Below are positions 30,432 through 40,865 of a stretch of DNA of 46,100 nucleotides, piece by piece. A model generated the notes under the pieces. It worked only from the letters and a program-made list of their open reading frames with translations. It made no database searches and was not told the DNA's origin. Origin of the DNA: Cladosporium sp. IMV 00045 (Eukaryota; Ascomycota; Dothideomycetes; Cladosporiales; Cladosporiaceae). The stretch covers positions 1-46,100 of the forward strand of contig MSJI02000313.1 of NCBI GenBank assembly GCA_001931905.2, read 5' to 3'. Made by a program: the position numbers and the translations under genes. Positions within the stretch are counted from its first letter, which is position 1; every line of letters begins with the position of its first letter.

Positions 30432-32699
30432 TTAGTTCAAACCTCTACCCTCACTCTCGCTCAAGAACACAACCAGCCTCCAAACCTTCTTGACAAGCAA
30501 CTTAGCCTCTTCCTCCAACGCCGGCTCGAGCTCGCCAACCAACTCCTCCGGAGCGCGACGGTTCTTGATCCCATCGACAATGGCAGTGACGAGCAACTCC
30601 TCCTGCACGCCCAGGTACTCGACCACCTTCTTCTCCACCATGGGTCTGATCTGGCCCTCGATGCTGTCGGATGTGAGCGAGGCCCAGCGCACCTTGTACG
30701 CGAACAGAGCGTCGACGTCGGACGGGATTTCTGCTGCGAGTTGCTGACGGGCGGCGGCGCGGTCTTCGTCGCTGAGGTCCGCGCCATTGGTGGGAAGGGT
30801 GGAAGTGTCGGCAAGTGGCTTCAGAGTCGTCTTACGACCCTGAGCCATTGACTCGTCTTCGTCCTCCAGCAGGCCTTCCAGCTCGGCGACAGTGCGCCTA
30901 GGAGCGGGAGCTGCTGCTGTGGAAGCAGAAGCCTTGTTCTTCGCAGCTCCGAGGTTGAGCTTGAAGCCACCGGAGGTGGCGGGCTCTGCGGCGGCTCTGC
31001 TGGAAATGTCGCTGTCGAGTTGATCGAGGAAAGCGTCTGCCTGACCGCGAGCTTTAGCTTCCTCGGCTTGCTGGCTGGACTTCTCGCGCGCCTCGTTGGC
31101 ACGGTCGGCGTCGTCGCGGCGAGTCTCCTGATCGCGGTAGGCACCACGCTTGCGCAGCCAGGCCGAGCGATCCACGTAGTACTCTTCGTGACCAAGACGG
31201 CTCTCTTCATCGTCGTTCCACTCGCGAAGCCTCTTGAGCATGGCTTCCTTCTGACGGTCCTCTTGATCCTTCAGTCTGGCTTCAGTATCACGATCGCGCT
31301 GCCTGGCACTACCAGAGACGCGCTCACGATTCAGCCACTTGCGCTCTTGGTAGAGGTACTGTTTCTCAAGCTCCTCTTCGTGCTTCTTACGGCGGCGGGC
31401 CTCAAGCTCCTCGTCACTTTCCTCTGCATCTTCGTCTTCGCGGTTCAAGGTGATGCCATTGACTACACCATTTGCACCCACAAAAGAAACGCCGTTGGTG
31501 TATTCGGATGGCATCTGAACACCGCGATAGCCCTTGGGTCCAGATGGTGCTCCTGATGGTCCTCCAGTGCGGTCGCGCGGGCCAGAGGGAATTCCGTTTG
31601 TGGCCGAGGTATTGCGTGGTGGTGATGCCAGACGATTGAGGCGGCTGCCCATCGCACGCTGACGCTCTCTGTGTTCCTGCTCCTCCTCCTGTTTCATACG
31701 CTCCAGGTCGCGACGTGTTGAGCGATCACGGAAAGCGCGGATCTCGGCAGCGACGGTCGCGCGCATGTCCTCTGGCACATCTGCAAGATCATCATCGGCT
31801 TGAGCACCGAGAGCAATAGTGACAACCTCGGCATCGTCGCCTTCCTTCTTCTCTCCATTGGCTCCATCCGCACCGCCCTCTGTGTTTCCGTTTGCATTCG
31901 AATTGACCATGTAAGCATCGGTGTTTGTGAGAGAGGCGAGACACAGGCGCATATCTTCCTTGCAGCTGTCGAGGCGGAACTGTCGTGCATCCTCGTCCTC
32001 GTTACGCTTGCTCGTCCATTCTTCGATGTACTTTTGACTCTGCTCGTCGACAATGACCTGCAGCTTCGTCTTCTTGACTTCGTTGTTTTCAGCTTCGCGG
32101 ATCAGCTGCCCTGCCTTGAAGGCTGGCACCTCGATGCCCTGGCCGAAGATCTCATTGGCAGCCTCGAGGGAGTCGACGTCCTCGTACTCTGCGAAGCCGA
32201 ACTTGCACTTGTTGTTGTCAGCGTCTAGCGCTCTCGTCCAGCGACGCAGCTTGCCGGCGCACCGTAGAATGTTCTCAATAGCCTCATCCTCAGGCGCATC
32301 GTCTCCCATGCCCACGCAGATGGTGCGCGCAACTTCCTCCCTCGTCGGCTGCTGGATCGCCAGCATGTTTTCGCGGATCTGCGCGCGGTCGCGCTCGAGG
32401 TTTCTGCTGCCACCGTCGGCTCCGAGTCCAGGTCTTCGGCTGCTACCGCCCATAGGTTCGTTGTTGCCGCCTCTGCCCTCGCGTCCGCTGCGGTCGGCTG
32501 CCGGTGGTCCAGTCTTTTGGTCGACGCCGAGTCTGATGACGGGCGCATTGAAGTTGACGCCAGGGATGCTGGGTGGAGGTTGAAACTGTGACTGCGCAGC
32601 GGGAGGCGTTTCCATGCCTGGCGGGGCCATACCAGGCGCGCCGTAGCTGGGCTGGCGTCCACCATAGGCTCCAGGTGGTGCACCGTAATTGTAGGCCAT
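30432..32699 (-). CDS. RBM25/Snu71-like splicing factor with RRM and PWI domains
   Basis: 755 aa, single exon. Counterpart of human RBM25 and yeast Snu71, U1 snRNP-associated proteins acting in 5' splice-site choice. N-terminal Gly/Pro-rich segment (1-100), a divergent RRM at about 125-200 (RTICVGMGDDAPEDEAIE ... KCKFGFAEYEDVDSLEAAN), then a long charged helical region rich in Arg, Glu and Asp (RDLERMKQEEEQEHRERQR, EELEARRRKKHEEELEKQY) and a C-terminal PWI domain at about 655-750 (SDVDALFAYKVRWASL ... VEYLGVQEELLVTAIVDGI). Domain order and size fit the family. It is transcribed divergently from the bS21m gene across a 411-bp shared promoter and converges with the TENA-type gene with only 291 bp between stops. 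Confidence 0.92.
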   Translation of the reverse strand: MAYNYGAPPGAYGGRQPSYGAPGMAPPGMETPPAAQSQFQPPPSIPGVNFNAPVIRLGVDQKTGPPAADRSGREGRGGNNEPMGGSSRRPGLGADGGSRNLERDRAQIRENMLAIQQPTREEVARTICVGMGDDAPEDEAIENILRCAGKLRRWTRALDADNNKCKFGFAEYEDVDSLEAANEIFGQGIEVPAFKAGQLIREAENNEVKKTKLQVIVDEQSQKYIEEWTSKRNEDEDARQFRLDSCKEDMRLCLASLTNTDAYMVNSNANGNTEGGADGANGEKKEGDDAEVVTIALGAQADDDLADVPEDMRATVAAEIRAFRDRSTRRDLERMKQEEEQEHRERQRAMGSRLNRLASPPRNTSATNGIPSGPRDRTGGPSGAPSGPKGYRGVQMPSEYTNGVSFVGANGVVNGITLNREDEDAEESDEELEARRRKKHEEELEKQYLYQERKWLNRERVSGSARQRDRDTEARLKDQEDRQKEAMLKRLREWNDDEESRLGHEEYYVDRSAWLRKRGAYRDQETRRDDADRANEAREKSSQQAEEAKARGQADAFLDQLDSDISSRAAAEPATSGGFKLNLGAAKNKASASTAAAPAPRRTVAELEGLLEDEDESMAQGRKTTLKPLADTSTLPTNGADLSDEDRAAARQQLAAEIPSDVDALFAYKVRWASLTSDSIEGQIRPMVEKKVVEYLGVQEELLVTAIVDGIKNRRAPEELVGELEPALEEEAKLLVKKVWRLVVFLSESEGRGLN

Positions 32700-33110
32700 G
32701 ATGATGTTGCTGTTACTGTTTGGCCTGCCTGTCGGTCTCTACTGGGTATTGTCAGTGACTGTTGCAGGCAATGTGCAGACCAAATGTTGCAAGGCAAGGC
32801 AAGGCAAGGCAGACTGACAGTTACTGGCAGGTGGACAGACGCTACATGAAAGTTGCAGCGCTGGCTCGGTCGCATAATGTCAAGCGAGCGAGCGAGAGAT
32901 GAGCTTGTCACGCGAGTCATGCAGCCATCCTTCCACCGTTCGTCCTCCAGACTCGCCGCAAAATCCACCCCCGAGGCTCATCAGGCACAAAGGCAGAAAC
33001 ATTGGATGGCACGAGAAAGCCGGGGAAACAAGTCAACCTCACTTACACCCACCACCACCACCCTCTCACACACCCGTCTCCTTCCTCTGCGGAATCTGTC
33101 ACGTGCAGTG
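32700..33110. promoter_or_regulatory. Divergent promoter of RBM25-like and bS21m genes
   Basis: 411 bp between two divergent start codons. It contains four tandem AAGGC units (32791-32810) and GTCACGTG at 33098-33105, ending 5 bp before the bS21m ATG. Shared regulation of the two genes is possible but not shown. Confidence 0.6.
32791..32810. repeat. (AAGGC)4 tandem repeat
   Basis: Four perfect 5-bp units about 90-110 bp upstream of the RBM25-like start, inside the divergent promoter. Confidence 0.8.
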
Positions 33111-33896
33111 ATGGACTTCATGAAGGCCGGCGAAGCGATGCTGCGCTCGTCGCAGCCGCTGCTGCCATTCCTGGCCCCGGCAGCATACCGACAACCCGCC
33201 AGGAGGATGGCTTTCGTTTCCCGCCATTGCAGCGCACAGCCTATGCAAGCCTCACTTACACGATCATTCGCGACCTCGATGCGCAACCGACAAGATACCG
33301 CCACCGCCGCAGACCCCGCCCCCGAGCACCCCGACTCCCCTGCCGCGGTCAAGCCCAAAACGAGCGCAACCGAAGACATCTCCTCCATCCTCGACAGCAC
33401 GCTGGACGGCACCAAAGGCACTCCCACTACACCTACAGGCCGCTCCACCCGCTTCGCCTCCAACAGGAACCAGCACGAGAACTCGCGCTCCCGCAACATG
33501 CTGAGCCACACGACCCTGGACGACGTGCTCGCAGGCATGGACGGCCCGCCATCTCCCACCCGCCGAGCGGACGTGGGGAGATCGCTCAACCCGCGAGCGG
33601 CGCGCGAAGGGCCCCTCACGGCGCCCAAGCCGGCGCCCATGAAACTCGGCCCACACCTGGGCAAGACGGTCCACATCGAGAAGAACCGCGGCATCGACGT
33701 CGCGGGTGCGTTCAGACGGCTCGAAGGCACCCTGGCCAAGAACTACGTCAGGAAGGACTTCAACAGGCAGAGGTTCCACGAGCGAGGGGGTATGAAGAGG
33801 AAGAGGCTGAACATGGAGAGGTGGAGGAAGCGCTTTAGGTACGCTTTCAAGGCTACTTGTAGGCGTGTTATCCAGATGAAGAAGCAGGGATGGTAA
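33111..33896 (+). CDS. MRP21: Mitochondrial small-subunit ribosomal protein bS21m
   Basis: 261 aa from ATG 33111. The bS21 core is at the C-terminus (about 195-261): DVAGAFRRLEGTLAKNYVRK, then DFNRQRFHERGGMKRKRLNM and a basic tail RWRKRFRYAFKATCRRV. The N-terminus, rich in Arg, Ser, Gln and Ala with few acids (ARRMAFVSRHCSAQP, LTRSFATSMRNRQ), is a typical mitochondrial targeting region; the middle is disordered. Fungal bS21m proteins commonly carry such long N-terminal extensions compared with the roughly 70-aa bacterial protein. The frame is open further upstream to 32853, but that part overlaps the divergent promoter and I take it as leader. Confidence 0.88.
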   Translation: MDFMKAGEAMLRSSQPLLPFLAPAAYRQPARRMAFVSRHCSAQPMQASLTRSFATSMRNRQDTATAADPAPEHPDSPAAVKPKTSATEDISSILDSTLDGTKGTPTTPTGRSTRFASNRNQHENSRSRNMLSHTTLDDVLAGMDGPPSPTRRADVGRSLNPRAAREGPLTAPKPAPMKLGPHLGKTVHIEKNRGIDVAGAFRRLEGTLAKNYVRKDFNRQRFHERGGMKRKRLNMERWRKRFRYAFKATCRRVIQMKKQGW

Positions 33897-34177
33897 AAGG
33901 AGTGGCCGGTAAGAAGACGAAAGAAAAAGGACTTATTTTGAGCTCTTTCCCTCAAGGGCAGTGTACAAATGATTTCTGTATGTGTATGTATGTTACTTGC
34001 ATAGCGTGGAATGTGAGAGTAGCAGAAAAAGGGCTCACAAGGGGATAGCCTAGGGTACAGGCGATGTATTGTAAACAATTAACAACCAATGGCAAAACGA
34101 TAGAACAAAATCCACACCTCCTTTCCCGAAAAGATCTTTCTCTCCACGAAAGACGCTTCTCTCAAAACAAAACCACC
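33897..34177. other. Short convergent spacer
   Basis: 281 bp between the converging bS21m and gamma-glutamylcyclotransferase-like genes. AT-rich 3' UTR sequence; no other signal seen. Confidence 0.5.
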
Positions 34178-34798
34178 TCACGTCTCATCCTCAAACTCCG
34201 CCGCCTGATTCCTCGCCACATCCTCCACCCCATCCTCGTTCCCCTCAGGAATAAACCTCCTCATAACCCCCCTCACATACCCCTCCGGCACACCCTCCTT
34301 CACCGCATCTCTAATCCCCATATTCATCCGATACACATACTCCCTCTTCGGCTCGCTGGGCATCGTCTGCTCTCGATTGATATAAACCAACATGCGCACT
34401 TTCTCAGGCGGCGCGCTGGTATTCGCAGGAAGCGACGATGACGAACCTTCTTCCACAGCCCAGAAATCACATTCCATGACCTCCTTGGTGTACGCCACGG
34501 GCACGCCTTCGTTGCGGTCCAGGCGGGATTCGTCGCGGGGTTCGAGGGTGTAGACGAGGCCCCAGACTTGGTTTGCGTAGGAGATTTGTTCTTCGTCTTC
34601 GGCGGCGGCGCTGTGTTCATCCCTCTCATCGTCGATTTGCACGACGTTCGCATAGCCGCGCTCGTTGATGATCCAGCGGTAATCGTTCAGGCGGGCGATG
34701 CCGAGGTATTGTGACGAAGGGCAGCGTTGGGACATTTGGTGGCGCCAGAGGTTGGAGCCGTAGCCGAAGTAGACTGTGGTTGTTTTGTTGCTTGCCAT
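34178..34798 (-). CDS. Gamma-glutamylcyclotransferase-like protein
   Basis: 206 aa from the ATG at 34798 (MASNKTTTVYFGYGSNLW). The GGCT/AIG2 fold is marked by the substrate-loop YGSNL at 13-17 and by LDRNEGVPVAY, whose Glu (about 97) matches the catalytic Glu of human GGCT. Between them are VWGLVYTLEP and, later, VRMLVYINREQ, typical strands of the fold. The enzyme releases 5-oxoproline from gamma-glutamyl dipeptides, linking it to glutathione turnover; the exact substrate cannot be told. An in-frame ATG 40 codons upstream (34918) exists, but the added Thr/Ser-rich stretch does not belong to the fold and I treat it as leader. Confidence 0.85.
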   Translation of the reverse strand: MASNKTTTVYFGYGSNLWRHQMSQRCPSSQYLGIARLNDYRWIINERGYANVVQIDDERDEHSAAAEDEEQISYANQVWGLVYTLEPRDESRLDRNEGVPVAYTKEVMECDFWAVEEGSSSSLPANTSAPPEKVRMLVYINREQTMPSEPKREYVYRMNMGIRDAVKEGVPEGYVRGVMRRFIPEGNEDGVEDVARNQAAEFEDET

Positions 34799-35330
34799 GG
34801 TTTGTGCTGGGCTTGTGAGGGAGTCGATGTTCGTGGTGGTCGTGGTGGTGGATTGATGAGAGTCTTGGGTGGTGGAAGTGGCGAGGATTGCTTGGGAGAA
34901 GTAATGCCAGAGGCGCATGTTTTTGTTTTCCTTGTTTGTGGTCTTTTAACGATGGTGTGTTAGATATATTTGGCGATTGTGTCTATGGTCTAAGCGAATA
35001 CGTGAATGGATGAATATGCATGTCTCAAACAAGGTGATATTCCTACGCAAAGTGAGGTTGACTTGAACCATGACGCCAAGAAATCAGACAGATGGCAGGC
35101 AGAACGGACGTCACGTCTCACCAGTGCAAGCAGTCGTGTATAAAGGAAAAAGGGGTATATTCTAGTTTTTGGTATCTGCTATCCATGCTCGCCAGACATG
35201 TCCAATGCCACACGAATTGAAACACGCTATGTGCAGTGTCCTACGTCTGCCGCGTCTGCCGTCCCAAAAAGACCGTCTAGTGTAGCTGCCGTATTCGAAG
35301 GAGTTCACAAAAGGTTTTCGTCATGAGACA
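34799..35330. other. Intergenic, 0.5 kb
   Basis: Promoter/leader of the cyclotransferase-like gene and 3' UTR of the Yrb2-like gene. A CRE-like GACGTCACGTC lies near 35105-35115. No coding signal. Confidence 0.5.
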
Positions 35331-36959
35331 TCACATCTCTTTTTGCAGAGCGACGATGTTCTCGTACAGCTCTAGGGCAAACTGTTGCCGAATCTGGAAA
35401 CGGAGTTAGTCAATTGTCTCGCCACGGCTTCAAGTTCAGATGAGACCTACCTTCAGCTGCAACAGCTCCAGATTCTCCCTTCCATCAAATGTACCCATGA
35501 AGTACATAAAGCCGTTTGTGGGCGGCCCACCAGTGGGAGTGCCAAACTTGAGTTCCTTCTTGACAGGCGTGTTGAGCACCACGCGGTGTGAGCCGTCAGC
35601 GCGCATGAGAAACCTGGCTTGCGGCTTGTCGTCCTCGTCGTCTTCGCTAGCGGCCTTGATGTTCAGCCTTAGCACACCCAAGCCGCGCTCACGCCACTCC
35701 TTCTTGCCGTCAGGGAGAGTGGAGTAGTTGTAGAGCTTAGCGCGGCATGTGTACTTGGTGATCTCGTTCTCCTCGCCAGTCTCGACCTCTCGCTCAAAGA
35801 AGCGCTCGTCTTTGGCATCTTCCTCAACGACTGGGCTCTTGCTTCCATCATCGTCAGCGCCGTCATTATCGTCCTCTTCGTCGTCGTCTGGCGGCGCACC
35901 GAAGGCCTTGGCTTGCTTGATAGCCCCAGACAGGGGCGTGGACTTGCCACTTGCGAAGCTCGAAAGACCTCCGCTACCTGTGCCAAAGCCACTACCACCA
36001 ATTCCGGGACCAGGACCGACTCCGCCAGACTGGCCGATCTTACCGAAACCAGAAGCGCCCGATCCAAAGCCGCTGCTTGAACTTGCTGGAGATGCGAAAC
36101 CAGCCTTCTGGCCGAGCGCGCCGCCAAACGTGCTGCCGCTGGACTTGGAGTTCTCATCGCTTGCTTGAGCACCGAGTGGGCTCTTGCTTCCCGAGCCAAA
36201 CCCGCTACCGGAGCCAAAGCCACCGCTAGTTTTGCCCAAAGCCCCAAAGCCAGAAGTCGAGCCTGAAAGTGCACCAAATCCAGAAGCCGCAAAGGCGCTT
36301 GCAGATGTCTGGGGCTGCTCGCTTGGGGGTGGAGATTTCTTTGACGCGAGAGCACCGAACGGAGACGCCGCAGACGTGTTGGAGAAAGCGCTTCCAGGTG
36401 GGATCTTGGTGGGTTCCGTCGTAGTCGGCTTGTCCGCGTCCGCAGACTCTGAATCACCTTGGATCTTACTCCTCTTGACCTTGGGACTGACGACAGCGTC
36501 TTTGGCCGCCTCGGGCTTGCTGCTCGTTGCCGGTTCCGGCGTGCCAGAGCGCTCACCGCCGGCCTGAGACTTCACGGCGCCATTAGCTGTGCCAGAATCT
36601 GCTACTGGAGACTGGGCTCGTGACCTCTCGCCGGAGATCTTGCGCTTGTGTTCGTTGAGCTCGTCGTCTTCGGCCGTGCTATCTCTTGACCGCTTGCGGG
36701 TGTGGTAGCGCGTAGTCTTGGCCTGCGGTTCGGGTTGATGTGCCTCTCCGGTCTCTCCGTTGTCTTTCTTCTCAGATCCTTTCGCAGTCTCCCCCTCCGT
36801 AGCGGATGCCTTCTCGTGCTTCGCGTCCTCTCCTCCTTCGGTAAAGTTCTTCACGCTCTGAGCGGCCTTGCGAGCTTCTTCAGACATGCCTCCAATCGAA
36901 GCCTTCTTCAGCTGCTCGCGCACAGGCTTCTCGGCTCCCTCGATATCCTCTGCAGCCAT
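35331..36959 (-). CDS. YRB2: Ran-binding nuclear export cofactor, Yrb2/RanBP3-like
   Basis: Exons 35451-36959 and 35331-35393, 57-bp intron (AAG/GTAGGT, branch TTGACTAAC, acceptor TTCCAG). The second exon supplies the last residues, IRQQFALELYENIVALQKEM; an unspliced call would end in three wrong residues. The product is 523 aa. The N-terminal basic/acidic disordered part carries an NLS-like KRSRD and KRKIS. The middle is rich in FG and GFG repeats (SPFGALA, SGFGALG, GFGSGSGFG), as in nucleoporins and Yrb2. The C-terminus is a RanBP1-type domain: DERFFEREVETGEENE, KLYNYSTLPDGKKEWRERG, LGVLRLNI, RVVLNTPV. Yrb2/RanBP3 bind Ran-GTP and assist Crm1 export. Nup2/Nup50 shares the architecture and is the main alternative. 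ATG 37001, 14 codons upstream, is also in frame. Confidence 0.87.
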
Positions 36960-37554
36960 TTTCGGTGATCGAGAGTGTTGTGAAGTCGGGTTCAAAAGCA
37001 AATTGAGGGTGCAAGCGTGAGTCGACGACGAAGGCTGACGTCGACCTTCGACTCGGCGGGCAGGCGGTTACGCAGTGAAGAGCAGGATGCGGGGTCAAGT
37101 GTTTGCGACCTCCCAGCGGTGAATGACCAGACTCAAGTTGAAATGACGTGGGGAACAAGAGACACAGTGAGAAGAGAAGAAGAAAGTTGCTTGCGGTGGC
37201 AGTAGATTGGTAGCATTCGTCCCGGTCGAGTGCAATTCCTACCTAATGAGTAAAGGCCCGTGCAGAGGACGTGAGGGTGGGGCTGAAAGAGCACTGAGAG
37301 CCCGCGATACACACGCCATCCACCAAGAATACCGGACTACATGTATACCTGCAATGATACACATATGTTGGTCGGTCTACGCGTCGTGGCGGTATCACAA
37401 TGTGCTTTTTCTGAGTGAGAGACTTGCACATCATGCACAGCACCAATCACAAAGCACGACCTAATAAACACTCGGAAATTGCGACGTAACAGGTAATATG
37501 TTTACTTGAAGCTAAACCACTTGACCATGAGTAATAAAGACCACAACCGCACCA
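36960..37554. other. Intergenic, 0.6 kb
   Basis: Upstream of the Yrb2-like gene and downstream of the P450 gene. No coding frame or regulatory motif I can support. Confidence 0.5.
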
Positions 37555-39173
37555 CTACTCCTGCAGGTCTAAGTCAAGGTTCATCTCCTCCTTTCGCCTC
37601 CTCACAGACACCTTGCTCTTCGGGCTCATGGAGTTGTTGCTCTCAAACCTGAAAATCTGCGGCTCCTCGCCCTCGACCAAAGCCCAGTCGTACTTGAGCA
37701 GCAAGTGGCAGAGCGCGACCTTGATCTCGTTACTAGCGAAGAATCTACCCGGGCAAGCGTGCTGGCCATGGCCGAATCCCATGTGGCTGGCACTCGTCGT
37801 CACGTGCGCCCATGAGTTGACCTGGCCGGGCTCGAGCTTGCTGCAGAACCTGAAGGCGTCAAACTTCTCTGGATCCTTGTAGATGAGGGGATCGTTGAAG
37901 GCTCCGGCCACGAAGAAGCGCGATCCGGTCGGCAAGATGGTACCGTCAGAGAGCTCGAATTCCTTCTCGACGTAACGGCTCATAGAGACGATTCCGATCG
38001 GAGTGCAGCGCTGAGACTCCTTGAGAAAGCTGTCCATCAGACGCAGCTTCTGGAGCGCTGGCTTGGTCCAGCCATTCTCTGAGATGACCGAGACGATCTC
38101 CTCCCTCAAAGGTTGCACGATTTCGGGATGCTCGCAAATGTCCTTGATCGCTTGTGCCGTCGCTTCGGTGGTAGTGTGAATCGCAGCCATGGTGAGAGAG
38201 AGTTGCGCCGCCACGTAGTCGACGTCTCGTCCGCGAGAGATCTCATACATCCATCCGATGGTATCCGAGGTCTTCGGGGGTTTCTTGCCAGCCTCCATCG
38301 CCTTTTGAGCGCGCTCCTTGCGCATCTCGATTTCAGGCATGATCAGCTTCCTAGCGTCACTGACCTGAGAACGCAGGCGCCAGCACTGGGGGATCAACAA
38401 GTAAGCGAGCGGGCGAATGACTCCAGGCACCATGCGCATGAGACGGGCCGCGACGAAGGCATCGACGGTGTAGTTCTGTGCAATGTCCAGCCACCGCTTG
38501 TTTCTGCAAAGCGGCAGGCCGAGAAAGACGCGAGACGATAGACGGGTGACCAGTTCAGAGATGGTCCCTTTGAGAAGTACAGTATGCCATTCCGAGTCAT
38601 CGCCCCAGATGTCTTTGGTGGCCGCGGTGGTCTCGTCGACGAGATCGTGGGTGATCAGGTTCAGAGACTGGGTGAGCTTGACACGGACGAGCTCTTGGAT
38701 GAACCAGTCATCCAGCAGTCCCTGTCTGTGCCCGTCGAAGCCAGGATAGTTGATGAAGAACTCCTTCGCGAAGAATTTGGGGAAGTTGGCTTCCTCACGA
38801 GAGCGGACCTCGTCGGCGAATCTGTTTGGCAGCACGATCTGGTAGTTGTCAGTGGGCGCTCAATCCTGCAAGACATGGAGTCACCGACCTTAGGACCAGT
38901 ACCAGTAAGGATCTGGAATGGTGAGTTGTTGGATTCCTTGAGACCTTTGGCGATGGTCTCGCGGCCAGCTTTCAGCCACGACCATTTCGAGTTCAATCCC
39001 TGCTCGCTGAGTGCAGCGACTGGGAAACCCTTCAAAGGTCGCTCGTCCGCGATCGCAGAGTATATCGTATAGGCCAGCAAGGCGAAAGTAGCGACGCCGA
39101 CGATCTGGAAAGAAAGTGGAACACTGCCCAGAAACGCAGGTTGGTAACGGTAAAACACGTCCATGATCGCCAT
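37555..39173 (-). CDS. Cytochrome P450 monooxygenase, ent-kaurene-oxidase-like
   Basis: Exons 38889-39173 and 37555-38838, 50-bp intron (AAG/GTCGGT ... CTACCAG), joined as TGTGPK/IVLPNRF. The product is 522 aa. An N-terminal membrane anchor (about residues 16-38) is followed by KGFP. The I-helix motif is AAIHTTTEA, the K-helix ExxR is ESQR with Glu at about 369, and the haem loop is FGHGQHACPGRFF with the Cys ligand at about 457. The proximal sequence AAIHTTT and the C-terminal style match fungal P450s annotated as ent-kaurene oxidase or related CYP families that oxidise terpenoids and other hydrophobic substrates. No terpene cyclase, PKS or other pathway gene is adjacent in the window, so substrate is open. 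The ATG at 39173 is the first in frame; upstream frame extends only through a GTG. Confidence 0.92.
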
Positions 39174-40865
39174 ACTCGGTCGAGTCGATGAGGTACAGTC
39201 GAGGTCGTTGAGAGGTATCACCTTCTCTTTAATACAGGTAGGCTTCTATTCCAGACTGCATATAAGGACTCGGATGTCGGTTCTTCAGCAAACACAACAC
39301 AACATCCGCCGTCCGCCCCGACAAACACCACACAGACAACCCTCTCCCTTTTTCATAACTTTTTAATGACGATGACCAACCCTTTCCTCCCACACTTGAT
39401 CATCGTACTATAGCAAACTTTAGGTCCCACACCGCAGCCAATGAGCGGCGGCGCAAATGCCGGTGAGGATAGATCTCCGCGCCTCGTATGAAGTACGAGG
39501 GCGGCCTTATGTTCGTCTTCTGCTTCAACGTCGAACGAAAACCACCCCCCTACTAGTGTACGAAGCAGCTTTGCACTTTCCGGGCTTGGTATGTCGGCAG
39601 ATGATGTGCGTGCTTATCTTCGCGTGTTCTTTTGTCTAACGTTCGATGAGCGACGTGAAACGTGCCCTATTCTTTGTCGTGGATCTTTTTCATGTGGTTG
39701 TACGAGTGCACCCGAGGTGCTGGTTCGCCGTTCATCCCACAGGATTTCCACACACGGGGCTCGAACTGCACCACTTCTTCTACCTGTGACACGGCTGGGC
39801 TGGCTGCTATATCGTATGATTAATCGTATCATCATGCCGCAGATTGTATTTGGAATGCGAGCACGCGATATCGAGGTCATTGCCAATCCTTGCCTAGAAT
39901 TCATACCTCCTAGCATGTGAGAGAAGTACGATTCATGCATAGAAAATTTGGAGCAGGATGCTATGTATTTGATGACCAACTCAGCTTGGGCCAGCATTGT
40001 TCTCAATCCACCTTCGTGATAAAAGAGCTGACTCAAATATGATAACGCATTGTATTTAATGGCCACTGAAACAGCGACATGTGTAGCAAGATACCAAATA
40101 CGTAGTAAAGAACAACACCCGTTCCGTGAAAGAATATCGACGCTCTCTTCCTACGTTTACCCCACTCCATAATCCGAAGCCCATGCTTGAAATCTAAGAA
40201 ACGATTCTCGTCCAGACAGAATAATCGCTAAACAAGTTAAACTATTCTCATATAATAATACCCAAACTTGATGGCAAATCCACGCTCTTCCTCCCCTGCC
40301 TGATCACTGCGTCCCACCGCACTGGATCAACGCCGTGCAACTGCTCCGCCTAGCAACCCTACCTCCTACCCTGCCTGTCCGCAACCCTCGTAAATCTCGT
40401 ATCCCCACCTACATGTATCCACGCATCACTTCCTGCCCTGCCCTAAATGTGGGACTGCAGTCGTAGCGTGCTGCGTGCTTTGCACAACCACACAACATCC
40501 CTCCTACCTCCTAGCACTGGTGGGACTACTGCGACCGCCTGCAGCATTTTGAAATTTATGCTGCTGTTGCACCCAGACCATGATGCCTTGCAAGCGATGA
40601 AACGGAACGCGGATCTGGGCTTACACCGAGACCGTCGTTTGTTTCGTGTTGTGCAATTTGTTCCAAGTCTTGTCGTCGTGGCAGGCATCCGACTGTCCTG
40701 CCCCTCACGAGAAGAGCGCACGCAGCACGCAACACTCAGGAGCTGAGATATTCAAGTAGCGGGGAAAGGATAGCTATGCTTTGAAATATCCTTTCTTTTC
40801 GACCAATAACGCCAAGCGGAAATTACATACATACAAGCTGACTGACATCAACACATATCAAGTTC
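39174..40865. other. Intergenic, 1.7 kb
   Basis: P450 promoter on the left and Fox2 3' flank on the right. AT-rich around 39900-40260. A B-box-like GTTCGAGCC occurs on the minus strand near 39750 without an acceptable tRNA fold. No gene recognised. Confidence 0.55.

Noticed and set aside
34799..34918. 40-codon N-terminal extension of the cyclotransferase-like protein
   Set aside because: Thr/Ser-rich leader-like sequence outside the fold; the YGSNL motif sits at the usual distance from the later ATG.
39640..39800. Minus-strand B-box-like sequence GTTCGAGCC
   Set aside because: No convincing A box at tRNA spacing and no cloverleaf could be drawn.
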